From NCBI RefSeq assembly GCF_000304355.2, contig NC_018227.2:248001-312000 (forward strand): a stretch of DNA of 64,000 bases. Reading direction: 5' to 3'. Under the pieces are notes generated by a model. The model was not told where the DNA came from. It did no database searches and saw only the letters and a list, made by a program, of their open reading frames with translations. The position numbers were made by a program, and so were the translations under genes. This document shows positions 1 to 7,265 of this stretch, one piece after another. Source of the stretch: Methanoculleus bourgensis MS2 (GTDB taxonomy: Archaea > Halobacteriota > Methanomicrobia > Methanomicrobiales > Methanoculleaceae). Positions within the stretch are counted from its first letter, which is position 1, and the number at the start of each line of letters is the position of its first letter.

Positions 1-584
1 TCATCCAGGCGTTCAAGAGGGTCCGCAGGAAGACTCCCTGCCAGCTCGTGCTCGTCGGCGGGCGGGCATGTGACGATCCTGAGTGCTACATTGTCCTGCG
101 CGATGTGCGCGAGACGGCCGAGGACGATCCCGACATCCATGTGCTCGATCTCCCGCCCGACAGCCACCGGGAGATCAACGCGCTCCAGCGGGCATCTGAC
201 GTGGTCGTCCAGAAGTCCATAAAAGAGGGGTTCGGGCTGACGGTGACCGAAGCGCTCTGGAAGGGGAAACCCGTCGTCGGCGGGAACGTCGGCGGCATAC
301 CGCTCCAGATCCGCGATGGATGGAACGGCTACCTGGTCTCGACGGTCCAGGAGACTGCCGACCGGATCCTGCACCTCCTGCGACACCCGGAGAAGGCCGC
401 GGAGATGGGAAGGCGGGGCAGGGAGTTTGTGCGGGAGTACTACCTGCTTCCCAGGGGCGTGCAGGACCACCTCACCGTCGTCGACCAGCTGGTCAACGGC
501 AGGATCACCGCCCGGGACAGCGTCATCTGCTACCACCCACAGGTGGTGACGACACGGATGGCCACGGGCACGGCGCAGTACTGA
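1..584 (+). CDS. Glycosyltransferase family 4 protein (trehalose synthase TreT-like), C-terminal part
   Basis: The reading frame is open from base 3, so the 5' end lies outside the window; 193 residues remain. It is the donor-nucleotide half of a GT-B glycosyltransferase: a beta-strand LVLVGG near the start, then VVVQKSIKEGFGLTVTEALW with the E-x7-E pattern of GT4 enzymes, then GKPVVGGNVGGIPLQI. The phrase QKSIKEGFGLTVTEA is typical of trehalose glycosyltransferring synthase (TreT) and close relatives, so transfer of glucose from NDP-glucose is plausible. The sugar acceptor cannot be fixed from a fragment. The family is sure and the TreT assignment is inference. The next gene lies on the opposite strand and converges with it. 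Confidence 0.85.
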   Translation, partial: IQAFKRVRRKTPCQLVLVGGRACDDPECYIVLRDVRETAEDDPDIHVLDLPPDSHREINALQRASDVVVQKSIKEGFGLTVTEALWKGKPVVGGNVGGIPLQIRDGWNGYLVSTVQETADRILHLLRHPEKAAEMGRRGREFVREYYLLPRGVQDHLTVVDQLVNGRITARDSVICYHPQVVTTRMATGTAQY

Positions 585-625
585 TTGGTGCCCTCCCCCG
601 GCCCCCTGCTCGAGGGACTACGCGG

Positions 626-1099
626 TCATTCGATGGGTATCTCCTTTCCGCCGGGTCCGGGGCCGCCGATTTTCATCTTCTTTAAGCGCACTTCGAGGAC
701 GCCATTCCTGAAACTGGTCTTTGCGGCTTCTCCCGTTACACTCGCGGGCAGGCGTATCAGCCGGCTCAGGGTGCCGCCGCCGCGTTCCTGGATGTAGTAT
801 CCCTCCCCGGCCGGTCCGGTCCTCTTTGCCGTTATCCGCAGGGTCTGCGGGTTCAGCAGCCGGATGTTGATCGCGTCCTCCTCGGCGCCGGGGAGTTCCG
901 CAACCACGATCACCTGGTCACCGTGGTCGAGGATATCAACCCGGAAGTCTGCGGAGAGACCGCGGAAATCACGGTCGCTCCCGCGGGATATCGGCGGCAG
1001 CCTGTCGGTCTCCACGTCCCTTGCGGTCCTCCCCTGATCGTCCGCCGTCTCATCTGGGCGCCTTCGTGTGGGACCGGGACCCTCGTTCTCTCCTGTCAA
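626..1099 (-). CDS. Hsp20/alpha-crystallin small heat shock protein (copy 1)
   Basis: A 157-residue small heat shock protein, an ATP-independent holdase for unfolding proteins. The alpha-crystallin domain fills the C-terminal two thirds: DFRVDILDHGDQVIVVAELP opens it and NGVLEVRLKK (beta-9) closes it, followed by a short tail with the I-x-I element IPI. The N-terminus is polar and charged. No ATG or GTG exists at the 5' end of the frame. The best start is TTG at 1099, preceded by a purine run containing GGAGGAGGAG about 4 nt upstream; a TATA-like CTTAAGTATACC sits near 1173-1185. A second, different Hsp20 lies at 35.7 kb. Confidence 0.93.
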   Translation of the reverse strand: MTGENEGPGPTRRRPDETADDQGRTARDVETDRLPPISRGSDRDFRGLSADFRVDILDHGDQVIVVAELPGAEEDAINIRLLNPQTLRITAKRTGPAGEGYYIQERGGGTLSRLIRLPASVTGEAAKTSFRNGVLEVRLKKMKIGGPGPGGKEIPIE

Positions 1100-1460
1100 T
1101 GGCTCCTCCTCCTGGCTGGTCTGGTATGCTGGATCGAATGGCTGGTCGCCATCCGGGGATCTCTCGTGAGCTGGTATACTTAAGCCTTCGCACAGGGCCG
1201 CCCCTGCACAAACCCACGCCTCCGGCAGTGTATATCTTGCGGTCCCAGGGCGGCCCGGAGATAGTCCGGGCAGGATAATTGGGCTGTAATCTTTGGTAAT
1301 ATCGCCCGGGTGGTTGGATGGTGCAGTTGTTGCCTGTGCTCATGCTGCCGTCAGGTATTTGTAGCCTGACCGGTATGGTGGGGAGAACCCCGGGTCATGG
1401 GGGTGACCACTCCGGCCGCCTCCGTGTCACCATATCGCCGGGGTTCTGGAGGGAGATGAG
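1100..1460. promoter_or_regulatory. Divergent intergenic region between hsp20 and the ferritin-like gene
   Basis: About 360 bases without a gene. It holds the TATA-like box for the Hsp20 gene (minus strand, about 1173-1185) and the ribosome binding site GGAGGGAGATGAG just before the ATG at 1461. An AT-richer patch around 1275-1305 could be the promoter of the plus-strand gene, but no clear TATA box was identified. Nothing else was recognised. Confidence 0.4.
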
Positions 1461-2705
1461 ATGGCTCAGTTCAAACCCTTTGAGATGGAAGGAATACCGA
1501 TCGACGAGCAGTTGATGAACTGGAAGGATATGGTCAAGGCCCCGTATGACAAGAAGGCGGTGGATGCCTACACCCGGACCCGGGTTATCCTCATGAACGG
1601 TATCGAGAACAACGCTGTCCTCATGTCGCACGCTATCGAGCGGATGCACCCGGATCCCGAGGTGAAGCGGGCGATGGCCCTGATACGGCGGATCGACTCC
1701 CAGCAGCAACTTGCGGTCAACTGGCTCAACCCGGCTGACCAGTCGGTCATCGAGACGACGCTTGGCTACGAGCAGGTGGCGGTCGACCTTACGGCGAATC
1801 TGGCGAAGAACGAGCCTGATCCCTACGTGAAGCAGACGCTGGACTTTGCGCTGCTCGAGGACTTCGACCACCTCTACCGCTACGCCTGCCTCTACGACTA
1901 CATCGAGGGCGGCGACCCCGAGGTGATCGTCCAGGGTAAGACCGATGTGAAACCAGGCCGGCCGACGAGCATCGAGCACCGTCACCCCGATGACTCGATG
2001 CGGAAGCACTACGACAAGGATTCGGCCGATATCAAGACGAAGATGAACTACAACACGATCGTCTCGGGGGAGCAGCAGACGATGCTCTTCTACCGGTCAC
2101 ACGGGTTCATGTACCCTGATGCGATTGCGCGGCAGCTCTACGCGGAGATTGCCGAGATCGAGGAGCAGCACGTGACCCAGTACGGGCTGCTCGGCGACCC
2201 GAGGGAGACGATGCTTGAGAAGATGGCGATGATCGAGCTCAACGAGGCCTACAACTACTTCTCCTGCGCAGAGACCGAGAGCGATTCAAGGATCCGGAGC
2301 ATCTGGGAGATGTTTGCGAGGATGGAGATCACGCACTTTGCCATGTGTGCCGAACTCATCAGGAAGCATGAGGGCCGCGATATCCGAGATATCATGAAGG
2401 CCGACGTCATCGAGCCCCTGATCGTCTTTGAGTCGAACAAGGACTACGTCAACCGGGTCATCGATGAGCAGCTCGACCTTTCACCCCACAACATGGAGTT
2501 TGTGCGGCTCCGCGACCTCCCTGACGACTGGGCGAGTTTCGCCTACCAGCGTGTCATGAACGCGAAGGGCGTCCCAAGCGAGGATGTCGTCGGCAAAGCG
2601 GTCCGGGACCTTGCAGAGCGCGACCAGGCAGAGAATATCCGGAGGGTCAAGCAGGAGATGGCGCGCCGGGTGGAGAAGGGCATGGCAGCGGTGCCGGCCC
2701 GGTGA
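1461..2705 (+). CDS. Ferritin-like (di-iron four-helix) protein of unknown substrate
   Basis: A 414-residue soluble, mostly helical protein. Several helices carry metal-ligand patterns of the ferritin-like superfamily: EQQTMLFYRSHG, then EIAEIEEQHVTQYG (E-x-x-H), and further on ARMEITHFAMCAEL (E-x-x-H). The first half repeats helix patterns such as QQLAVNWL and YEQVAVDL, which suggests two four-helix bundles. Comparable proteins occur in methanogens, often beside stress genes, and an oxidative-stress or iron role is only an inference here. The start is supported by GGAGGGAGATGAG upstream. A T-run at 2712-2717 follows the gene. No signal peptide or membrane segment is seen. Confidence 0.7.
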   Translation: MAQFKPFEMEGIPIDEQLMNWKDMVKAPYDKKAVDAYTRTRVILMNGIENNAVLMSHAIERMHPDPEVKRAMALIRRIDSQQQLAVNWLNPADQSVIETTLGYEQVAVDLTANLAKNEPDPYVKQTLDFALLEDFDHLYRYACLYDYIEGGDPEVIVQGKTDVKPGRPTSIEHRHPDDSMRKHYDKDSADIKTKMNYNTIVSGEQQTMLFYRSHGFMYPDAIARQLYAEIAEIEEQHVTQYGLLGDPRETMLEKMAMIELNEAYNYFSCAETESDSRIRSIWEMFARMEITHFAMCAELIRKHEGRDIRDIMKADVIEPLIVFESNKDYVNRVIDEQLDLSPHNMEFVRLRDLPDDWASFAYQRVMNAKGVPSEDVVGKAVRDLAERDQAENIRRVKQEMARRVEKGMAAVPAR

Positions 2706-2710
2706 AATCT

Positions 2711-2718
2711 CTTTTTTG
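2711..2718 (+). terminator. U-tract terminator after the ferritin-like gene
   Basis: A run of six T residues (2712-2717) lies 7 nt after the stop codon. Archaeal RNA polymerase can terminate at U-rich stretches without a hairpin. No strong stem precedes it. Confidence 0.4.
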
Positions 2719-2940
2719 CGTGACGGTCGGGGTTGCAGAGGAGTGCACGTGAGCGCATGCTGCGCCCCCTGCTCCGGGGGTTCGCCGCCTCCGGTCTTCG
2801 ACCTGTATTCTGTCGTCGTAGCGGATCGCGAAGATCCGGCAGAGCCAGGCCACCCGGCCGGTATCGGCGGTGGCAATGAGGTCCCTCCTGTTCTCCCCGA
2901 CTCCTCAACCGTTACAGCAATCTCGACACTGCCTGCCGTA

Positions 2941-2978
2941 ATAGAAATGTTTATAATATTAAGCGCATATGAGTAATA
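2941..2978 (+). promoter_or_regulatory. Promoter/operator of the first DUF5320 gene
   Basis: Contains ATAGAAATGTTTAT at 2941-2954, a TATA-like TTTATAATATT at about 2950-2960, and CATATGAGTAATA at 2966-2978. The same two blocks with identical spacing stand before the second DUF5320 gene on the opposite strand (3936-3973). The ATG inside the CATATG block opens a longer in-frame alternative start, but sharing of the block between the two promoters argues that it is regulatory and not coding. Confidence 0.55.
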
Positions 2979-3001
2979 TATACCAACAGAGGAAAGAAAA
3001 A

Positions 3002-3235
3002 ATGCCAGGATTTGATGGTACTGGGCCCCGAGGCATGGGGCCGATGACCGGGCGGCGTATGGGCCGGTGCGTCCAGCCGCCGCAGCCGTTGGCAGAGGGC
3101 AGCCCTGCTGGAGAGACGAGCGAGACCACCCCGGAGGCTCCGGTTCAGCAGCCGCAGGTTTACGGCCTGGGGAGAGGCGGGATCCCCTGGGGGTGCGGCA
3201 GAGGATTTGGCGGCGGACGCAGGCGCCGGTGGTGA
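3002..3235 (+). CDS. DUF5320 family small Gly/Pro/Arg-rich protein (copy 1)
   Basis: A 77-residue protein beginning with the family signature MPGFDGTGPRGMGPMTG followed by MGRC. The middle is acidic and Pro-rich, and the end is a Gly/Arg-rich tail (YGLGRGGIPWGCGRGFGGG). DUF5320 proteins are common in methanogens, often near iron-sulfur or dinitrogenase-cofactor-like proteins; their function is not established. The start at 3002 was chosen over an upstream ATG at 2969 because the paralogue at 3901 begins at the same residue and an AGAGGAAAG ribosome site lies just upstream. The next gene is a ferredoxin on the same strand, 75 bases on. Confidence 0.85.
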   Translation: MPGFDGTGPRGMGPMTGRRMGRCVQPPQPLAEGSPAGETSETTPEAPVQQPQVYGLGRGGIPWGCGRGFGGGRRRRW

Positions 3236-3310
3236 ACGCCTGATACGAGCTGGTGCAGGCCGGTTTGTCATCCGGCCGCACCTCGCTGAGCCTGCCGGGG
3301 TGCAGTGAGC

Positions 3311-3484
3311 ATGACGGCAGTGGTTGATCCGGAACTCTGCACCGGGTGCGAAACCTGCGTGGATGTCTGCCCGGCTGCAGCGATCCGGATGGAAGAAGGA
3401 AAAGCAGAGGTTGATCCCGGGCTCTGCGTCGATTGCGGTACCTGTGTCGATGAGTGCCCTTCCGGTGCGATTCATCTCGAATAG
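3311..3484 (+). CDS. 2[4Fe-4S] ferredoxin
   Basis: A 57-residue protein with two perfect C-x2-C-x2-C-x3-C-P motifs: CTGCETCVDVCP and CVDCGTCVDECP, each followed by a small-residue/AI turn. This is the classical clostridial-type low-potential ferredoxin fold, which carries two [4Fe-4S] clusters and transfers single electrons in the cytoplasm. It is encoded between two DUF5320 genes, 75 bases after the first and on the same strand, so the two are probably co-transcribed. The partner enzyme cannot be told from the sequence. Confidence 0.95.
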   Translation: MTAVVDPELCTGCETCVDVCPAAAIRMEEGKAEVDPGLCVDCGTCVDECPSGAIHLE

Positions 3485-3549
3485 TGCCGGTCGGGTGAGA
3501 ACGACTATTTTTCAGATGATTTTATGGGATAGCCCTTTTATCTAGTGAA

Positions 3550-3582
3550 ACCCGGGTATGGGTGGTAGCAGGCTACCCGGGT
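3550..3582. terminator. Inverted repeat between convergent ferredoxin and DUF5320 genes
   Basis: Arms ACCCGGGTA (3550-3558) and TACCCGGGT (3574-3582) form a 9-bp stem with a 15-nt loop. The preceding bases are T-rich. It lies between the ferredoxin stop (3484) and the stop of the opposing gene (3686), a suitable place for a bidirectional terminator. Confidence 0.4.
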
Positions 3583-3685
3583 GGTGGAGCGTGATTGGGA
3601 GAATGAGAAGGAGGGTTTGGTGCCGGTCCCACAAGGAGGTGTTTGGTGATGCGTGCAGATGAGGTTCTTGCACCGGCCATGTGTT

Positions 3686-3901
3686 TTACCAGCACCGCCA
3701 TCCGCGACCCCGGCCCCGGCCGCCACCCCGGGGCATCCCTCCCCGGCCGAGACCGTAGACCGGTCCCGGGTAAGGCGAGTATGGAATGCGACAGCCCCAC
3801 ATGGGCGGCAGCCGCCTTCGGGTGGCGGGAAGGCAGTAGCCGAATCCGCCGCCGGTCATCGGGCCCTGCCCTCCCGGTCCTGTGCCGTCAAATCCTGGCA
3901 T
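3686..3901 (-). CDS. DUF5320 family small protein (copy 2)
   Basis: A 71-residue paralogue of the protein at 3002. It has the same opening, MPGFDGTGPGGQGPMTGG then FGYC, and the same [19 protein letters not shown]-type tail, but a shorter and less acidic middle. The start is well supported: AGGAGGAAACC directly precedes the ATG. Its promoter shares two blocks with that of copy 1. It converges on the ferredoxin gene. Function is unknown. The repeated arrangement suggests a local duplication followed by inversion, and possibly shared regulation. Confidence 0.85.
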   Translation of the reverse strand: MPGFDGTGPGGQGPMTGGGFGYCLPATRRRLPPMWGCRIPYSPYPGPVYGLGRGGMPRGGGRGRGRGWRCW

Positions 3902-3935
3902 GGTTTCCTCCTGCGGGCGTACTCCCGCCCGCTAT

Positions 3936-3973
3936 TATTACTCATATGTTCATAAGTAAATAAATATTTCTAT
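3936..3973 (-). promoter_or_regulatory. Promoter/operator of the second DUF5320 gene
   Basis: Read on the minus strand it has ATAGAAATATTTATTTA followed by CATATGAGTAATA, with the same 25-base offset between blocks as upstream of copy 1. It also contains an imperfect dyad with arms TTACT and AGTAA (minus-strand TTACTTATG...CATATGAGTAA). This is a candidate binding site for a shared regulator, laid over the TATA region. Confidence 0.5.
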
Positions 3974-4189
3974 CACGGCGGGCGGCGAGCGAAAAGGCCG
4001 GTATTGATGTTCGTGCCGGGTTACCTCGGAGAACCACGCGATCGCTATCAAAACATCCCGGGTCCGGGAGTCCTGCGCGGCAAGCCCGGAGAAACGGCAG
4101 GCCTCGCCGGGACGGGGCCTGCAAAAGGCAGAGTGCCTCCGCTTGCCTGAATGTTAACGAATGCGGGCCGGTCCATTCCTGGTTCGGAT

Positions 4190-4852
4190 CTATCCTTCGT
4201 TCCAGGAGTTCGGCAACGCGCATCGTGCTTCGCGGGCAAAAGCCAGGGTTCTCTCGGGGTTGCGGACACCGTCTTTCTTGACGCCGGTATGCACATCGAC
4301 TCCATAGGGGCGGACTTTCCGTATCGCCTCGCGAACATTCTCCGGAGTGAGCCCTCCTGCAAGTATCACGGGAATCGCCGAGGTTGCAACAATTGTTGCA
4401 CTGATATTCCAGTCGTGAGGGATTCCTGTCCCCCCGATCTTCTCGCTGGTCCTGGTGTCAAGGATGAGCGCATTGGCATAGGGCTCGTAGCGTTTTCCCA
4501 TCGCTATGGCCGACTCGTCCGTCACGTGAACGGCTTTCACGATCTTCAGATACGGGAGTGCGTTACGGATGACGTCTATCTCGGATGGCTCGATGGTATC
4601 CTGGATCTGCAGTGTCGTGCAGCGCGAGTCCTTCACCAGTCTGATGAGGTCTTCTGTCTCCTGCAGGTGGGTGACTGCGACCGGTTCGATGAACGGCGGG
4701 AGCTCTCGTATCATCTTCGCGGCTTCTTTGGGAGTTACGACGTCGCTGCTCCGATGGGTCACGCCCATGATGAAACCCAAGGCATCACAGCCCGCATCGA
4801 TGGCGCACTGCATATCCGCAAGACTGGTTGTTCCGCAGAATTTGATACGCAT
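4190..4852 (-). CDS. trpF: Phosphoribosylanthranilate isomerase-like protein (TrpF family)
   Basis: A 220-residue (beta/alpha)8 barrel. TrpF landmarks are visible: MRIKFCGTTS at the start (catalytic Cys, usually in KICG), ALILDTR (catalytic Asp), GGTGIPHDW (phosphate site), GGLTPENV and GVDVHTGV near the end. TrpF catalyses the Amadori rearrangement of phosphoribosylanthranilate in tryptophan synthesis. Several positions differ from the usual consensus: LQIQDT in place of the common VQLHG, and HTG in place of SSG. No other trp gene is near. It could be a solitary TrpF or a relative with another substrate. The start at 4852 was chosen because the conserved barrel begins there. Confidence 0.8.
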   Translation of the reverse strand: MRIKFCGTTSLADMQCAIDAGCDALGFIMGVTHRSSDVVTPKEAAKMIRELPPFIEPVAVTHLQETEDLIRLVKDSRCTTLQIQDTIEPSEIDVIRNALPYLKIVKAVHVTDESAIAMGKRYEPYANALILDTRTSEKIGGTGIPHDWNISATIVATSAIPVILAGGLTPENVREAIRKVRPYGVDVHTGVKKDGVRNPERTLAFAREARCALPNSWNEG

Positions 4853-4912
4853 CAGAATCTCTCTGTCGTTATGGGAGAATAGGATATTCCCAGATCGGTA
4901 GTGCTCCAGCAT

Positions 4913-5267
4913 CTAACTGATAATTGATCTCAGAGGGTCCGACCGAATTACGTTGCGCACCAACCCGCGTTCATGACAAAAAATAACCTTGGGAGAAGAT
5001 TTCCATTATCGGGTTCTGGTGAAGCCCTATTCTGGCTGTCATTCTTCCCCGACGAGATTGGTGTCGGACCTGGCCTGGAGTTCGACCTTTTTCTTCTCAA
5101 GCATGTCCTCATGCCGTGGACCGGATTGCAATCAATCGGGAACACCCAGACGAGATCTCAACAAAGTTTAGTATCAGTTGTTTCGTAGGGCACTACTCCT
5201 AGGTCCCGGGTGTGCGGGTGCTACTATCACATTTGTGATACGAAAGCATCAGAAAAGTTGCTCGAAG
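4913..5267. other. Gene-free stretch between trpF and tRNA-Phe
   Basis: About 350 bases. Short open frames on both strands show no recognisable motif, and the repeat families found elsewhere in the window are not evident here. A reverse-strand 30-codon stretch around 5040-5130 looks coding-like (charged helix with KKKVELQ) but has no proper start and was not called. Confidence 0.3.
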
Positions 5268-5341
5268 TGCCCCCGCCCGGATTTGAACCGGGGACAACCA
5301 GATCTTCAGTCTGGCGCTCTCCCAGTCTGAGCTACAGGGGC
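5268..5341 (-). tRNA. tRNA-Phe (anticodon GAA)
   Basis: Reverse-strand cloverleaf. The acceptor stem GCCCCTG pairs with CGGGGGC (one G-U pair), followed by discriminator A at 5268. The anticodon arm is CCAGA-CTGAAGA-TCTGG, giving anticodon GAA. The T arm has loop TTCAAAT. There is no intron and no encoded CCA. The gene stands alone. Confidence 0.95.
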
Positions 5342-5370
5342 TTTCTGCCTAACAATGTAGTCGTTCGTTC

Positions 5371-5381
5371 CTAATAAATTC
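5371..5381 (-). promoter_or_regulatory. TATA box of tRNA-Phe
   Basis: On the minus strand AATTTATTAG lies about 30-40 nt before the mature tRNA 5' end, as expected for an archaeal TATA element with a short leader. Confidence 0.55.
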
Positions 5382-5476
5382 TGTGCTCCCCGGGCGGGCA
5401 GCCCCCGCATCCTCCGGGAACCGCGGCGGGCCCAAGACCGCCTGTTTATCACGTCCCACAGCGATACTACTGGACA

Positions 5477-6451
5477 ATGGGCCGGAGTGATCAGAAGTCA
5501 GATAACAGGGGCAGAAACCTCGCGCAGGCGCTCTCCGAGAGGACAGGGACCGTCGTGCACCTCACACACAACGACCTCGACGCTGTCGGAGGGGACGCCA
5601 TCCACCGGAGGAAGTACGGGGACGTCTTCACCATCTGGTGTTCGGTCGGCAGGTTCCTCTCCCTCCTTGACGCCGTGGCCGCCTCCCCGGGGCGGGGCGA
5701 CCTCCTCAGCATATCGGACCTCGGATACCAGCAGGGCGTCGAGCAGCGGCTCGCCAAGGCCCGGTCGAACGGGTGGCGGATCGAGTGGCGCGACCACCAC
5801 CGCTGGAAGGACGAGGAGGTCCGGGCCGTTGATGCGAGGACAAGCCTCCTCCACATCGACGTTGCCACCTGCGCTACCGGGATCGTCGCCCGCGACCTTG
5901 CGCCCGGCGATGCGGTGGCGGAAGAGATCGCCCGGGTCGTCTGCGACTACGACCTCTGGAAACACCGGGACCCCAGATCGAAGATGCTCGGCCAGGTCGT
6001 GATGCGGAAGGGATGGCGGGAGTACGTCCGCGACAACCTTGTCCGGGGCACCATCGTCGATGCGAAGGTCGAGAGCGAGTATGCAGAGATCGTCCGCGAG
6101 ATGGAGCGGGACATCCGGCACAGCCTCCGGCATACCACCATCATCGAGGACGGGCGCTACCGGATCGCGTTTGCCCCCCTCTACGGCTACCCAAGCGAGA
6201 CCGCGCATGCCATCAGGGACGAACTCGGCACCGATATCGAGGTGGTCGTCTCCGGAAACGGTCGTATCTCCATCCGCTCCGTCCCCCCGATCAGCCACCT
6301 CATCGCCCGCGAGTTCGGCGGCGGCGGCCATCCCCACGCGGCGGGAGGCACGTTTCCGTTCAACCTCCTCGACCGCCTCCTCTTCTGGCTCTTAAAGCGG
6401 AACCGCCACTACCGCCTCCTTGCGGAGGCGGCGGAGTCTATCGCGAAATGA
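5477..6451 (+). CDS. DHH family phosphoesterase (DHH-DHHA1)
   Basis: A 324-residue member of the DHH superfamily, Mn2+-dependent phosphodiesterases that hydrolyse oligonucleotides or cyclic dinucleotides. The N-terminal domain has motif I HNDLDAVGGDA (about residues 31-41) and the name-giving DHH in WRDHHRW (about 105). The C-terminal DHHA1 domain carries GGGGHPHAAGG (about 284-294). The substrate (nanoRNA, ssDNA or c-di-AMP) cannot be assigned from the motifs alone. The 3' end overlaps the convergent downstream gene by 14 bases. Confidence 0.9.
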   Translation: MGRSDQKSDNRGRNLAQALSERTGTVVHLTHNDLDAVGGDAIHRRKYGDVFTIWCSVGRFLSLLDAVAASPGRGDLLSISDLGYQQGVEQRLAKARSNGWRIEWRDHHRWKDEEVRAVDARTSLLHIDVATCATGIVARDLAPGDAVAEEIARVVCDYDLWKHRDPRSKMLGQVVMRKGWREYVRDNLVRGTIVDAKVESEYAEIVREMERDIRHSLRHTTIIEDGRYRIAFAPLYGYPSETAHAIRDELGTDIEVVVSGNGRISIRSVPPISHLIAREFGGGGHPHAAGGTFPFNLLDRLLFWLLKRNRHYRLLAEAAESIAK

Positions 6452-7223
6452 ACGCCCGGTCGACCAGGCGCTTCCAGTAGTCGGGGCAGGCCTCCTCGCA
6501 GTAGCCGCCTGCCTCAAGCATATCAGGGTCGACAAACGCGGCGGCGGCCGCAAGGTCCCCGGCATCCGGGGCGATCAGGATCAACCGCCGGACGCGGAAC
6601 TGCTCCATCAGGTCCGGAGCCCGGCCAAGCTCTCCCGCCGGGAGGATCAGGTCGCCCTGGTACTCGAGCAGGAGTTCAAGGTCGAAGGTCTCCGGGTTCC
6701 GGGGGAAGAAGACGATCTTTCTTCCGGCGAGCTTCTCAAGTTCGATCTCGTCCGCCAGATCAGCGATCAGAACGTGCCCCCGCACACCCACATCCCGCAT
6801 CTCCCGCGCGAGCCGGGCGTACCCTGTCGCGATCGTCTCGGAAAACTCCTCCGCGTCCCCGATGTAGGCGTCGTGAAACCCGAGCATGTGGGGGGCGGGG
6901 AGCGAGAACCATGCGCCTTTCCGTCTTGCCTGGATGTAGCGTGCATCCGTGACCACGGCGGTGGGGTCGATGCCAGGTTCATTGACGAGCACCCCGTCCG
7001 CCATACCCTGAAAGGCCTCCCGCCACCGGTCGCCGTAGAAGATGCCGCCAGCGGCTGGTATCGTCACGCCTTCCTGGGCGTCGAGCGAGCGGGCGAGCCG
7101 GTAGGTGGTGAGGTCCGCTTCTTCCCCCCTCATCCCCTTCAGCCACTCCGCGAGCTCCGGAACGGTGGGCACCGGGACCTCGGAGCCGAAGGATCTGACC
7201 GGTATCGTTATACGTCGTGCCAT
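6438..7223 (-). CDS. Conserved-looking hypothetical protein, 261 aa
   Basis: Not recognised. The protein is soluble, with no signal peptide or membrane segment. It alternates strands and helices and has central segments such as GHVLIADLADEIELEKLAGR and RRLILIAPDAGDL, which suggests an alpha/beta fold. A C-terminal GGYCEEACPDYW holds two cysteines. Coding is well supported by length, codon use like its neighbours, and clean packing between the DHH gene (14-base convergent overlap) and metG (divergent, 42-base spacer with TATA-like sequence). No function is proposed. Confidence 0.75.
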   Translation of the reverse strand: MARRITIPVRSFGSEVPVPTVPELAEWLKGMRGEEADLTTYRLARSLDAQEGVTIPAAGGIFYGDRWREAFQGMADGVLVNEPGIDPTAVVTDARYIQARRKGAWFSLPAPHMLGFHDAYIGDAEEFSETIATGYARLAREMRDVGVRGHVLIADLADEIELEKLAGRKIVFFPRNPETFDLELLLEYQGDLILPAGELGRAPDLMEQFRVRRLILIAPDAGDLAAAAAFVDPDMLEAGGYCEEACPDYWKRLVDRAFISR

Positions 7224-7265
7224 GCGCTGGTATCTTTATTAGCATCGCAACCAGATTAAATAGAG
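7224..7265. promoter_or_regulatory. Divergent promoter between the hypothetical gene and metG
   Basis: A 42-base spacer. The sequence TATCTTTATTAGC at 7231-7243 is TATA-like and ends about 23 nt before the metG ATG at 7266, so metG may be transcribed leaderless. Its complement may serve the minus-strand gene. No Shine-Dalgarno sequence precedes metG, which fits a leaderless message. Confidence 0.45.

Noticed and set aside
3643-3963. A plus-strand open frame with a good AAGGAGGTG site, antisense to the second DUF5320 gene
   Set aside because: The minus-strand DUF5320 has a clear paralogue and its own ribosome site. The plus frame translates to Pro/Arg-rich sequence without a family and mirrors the other strand.
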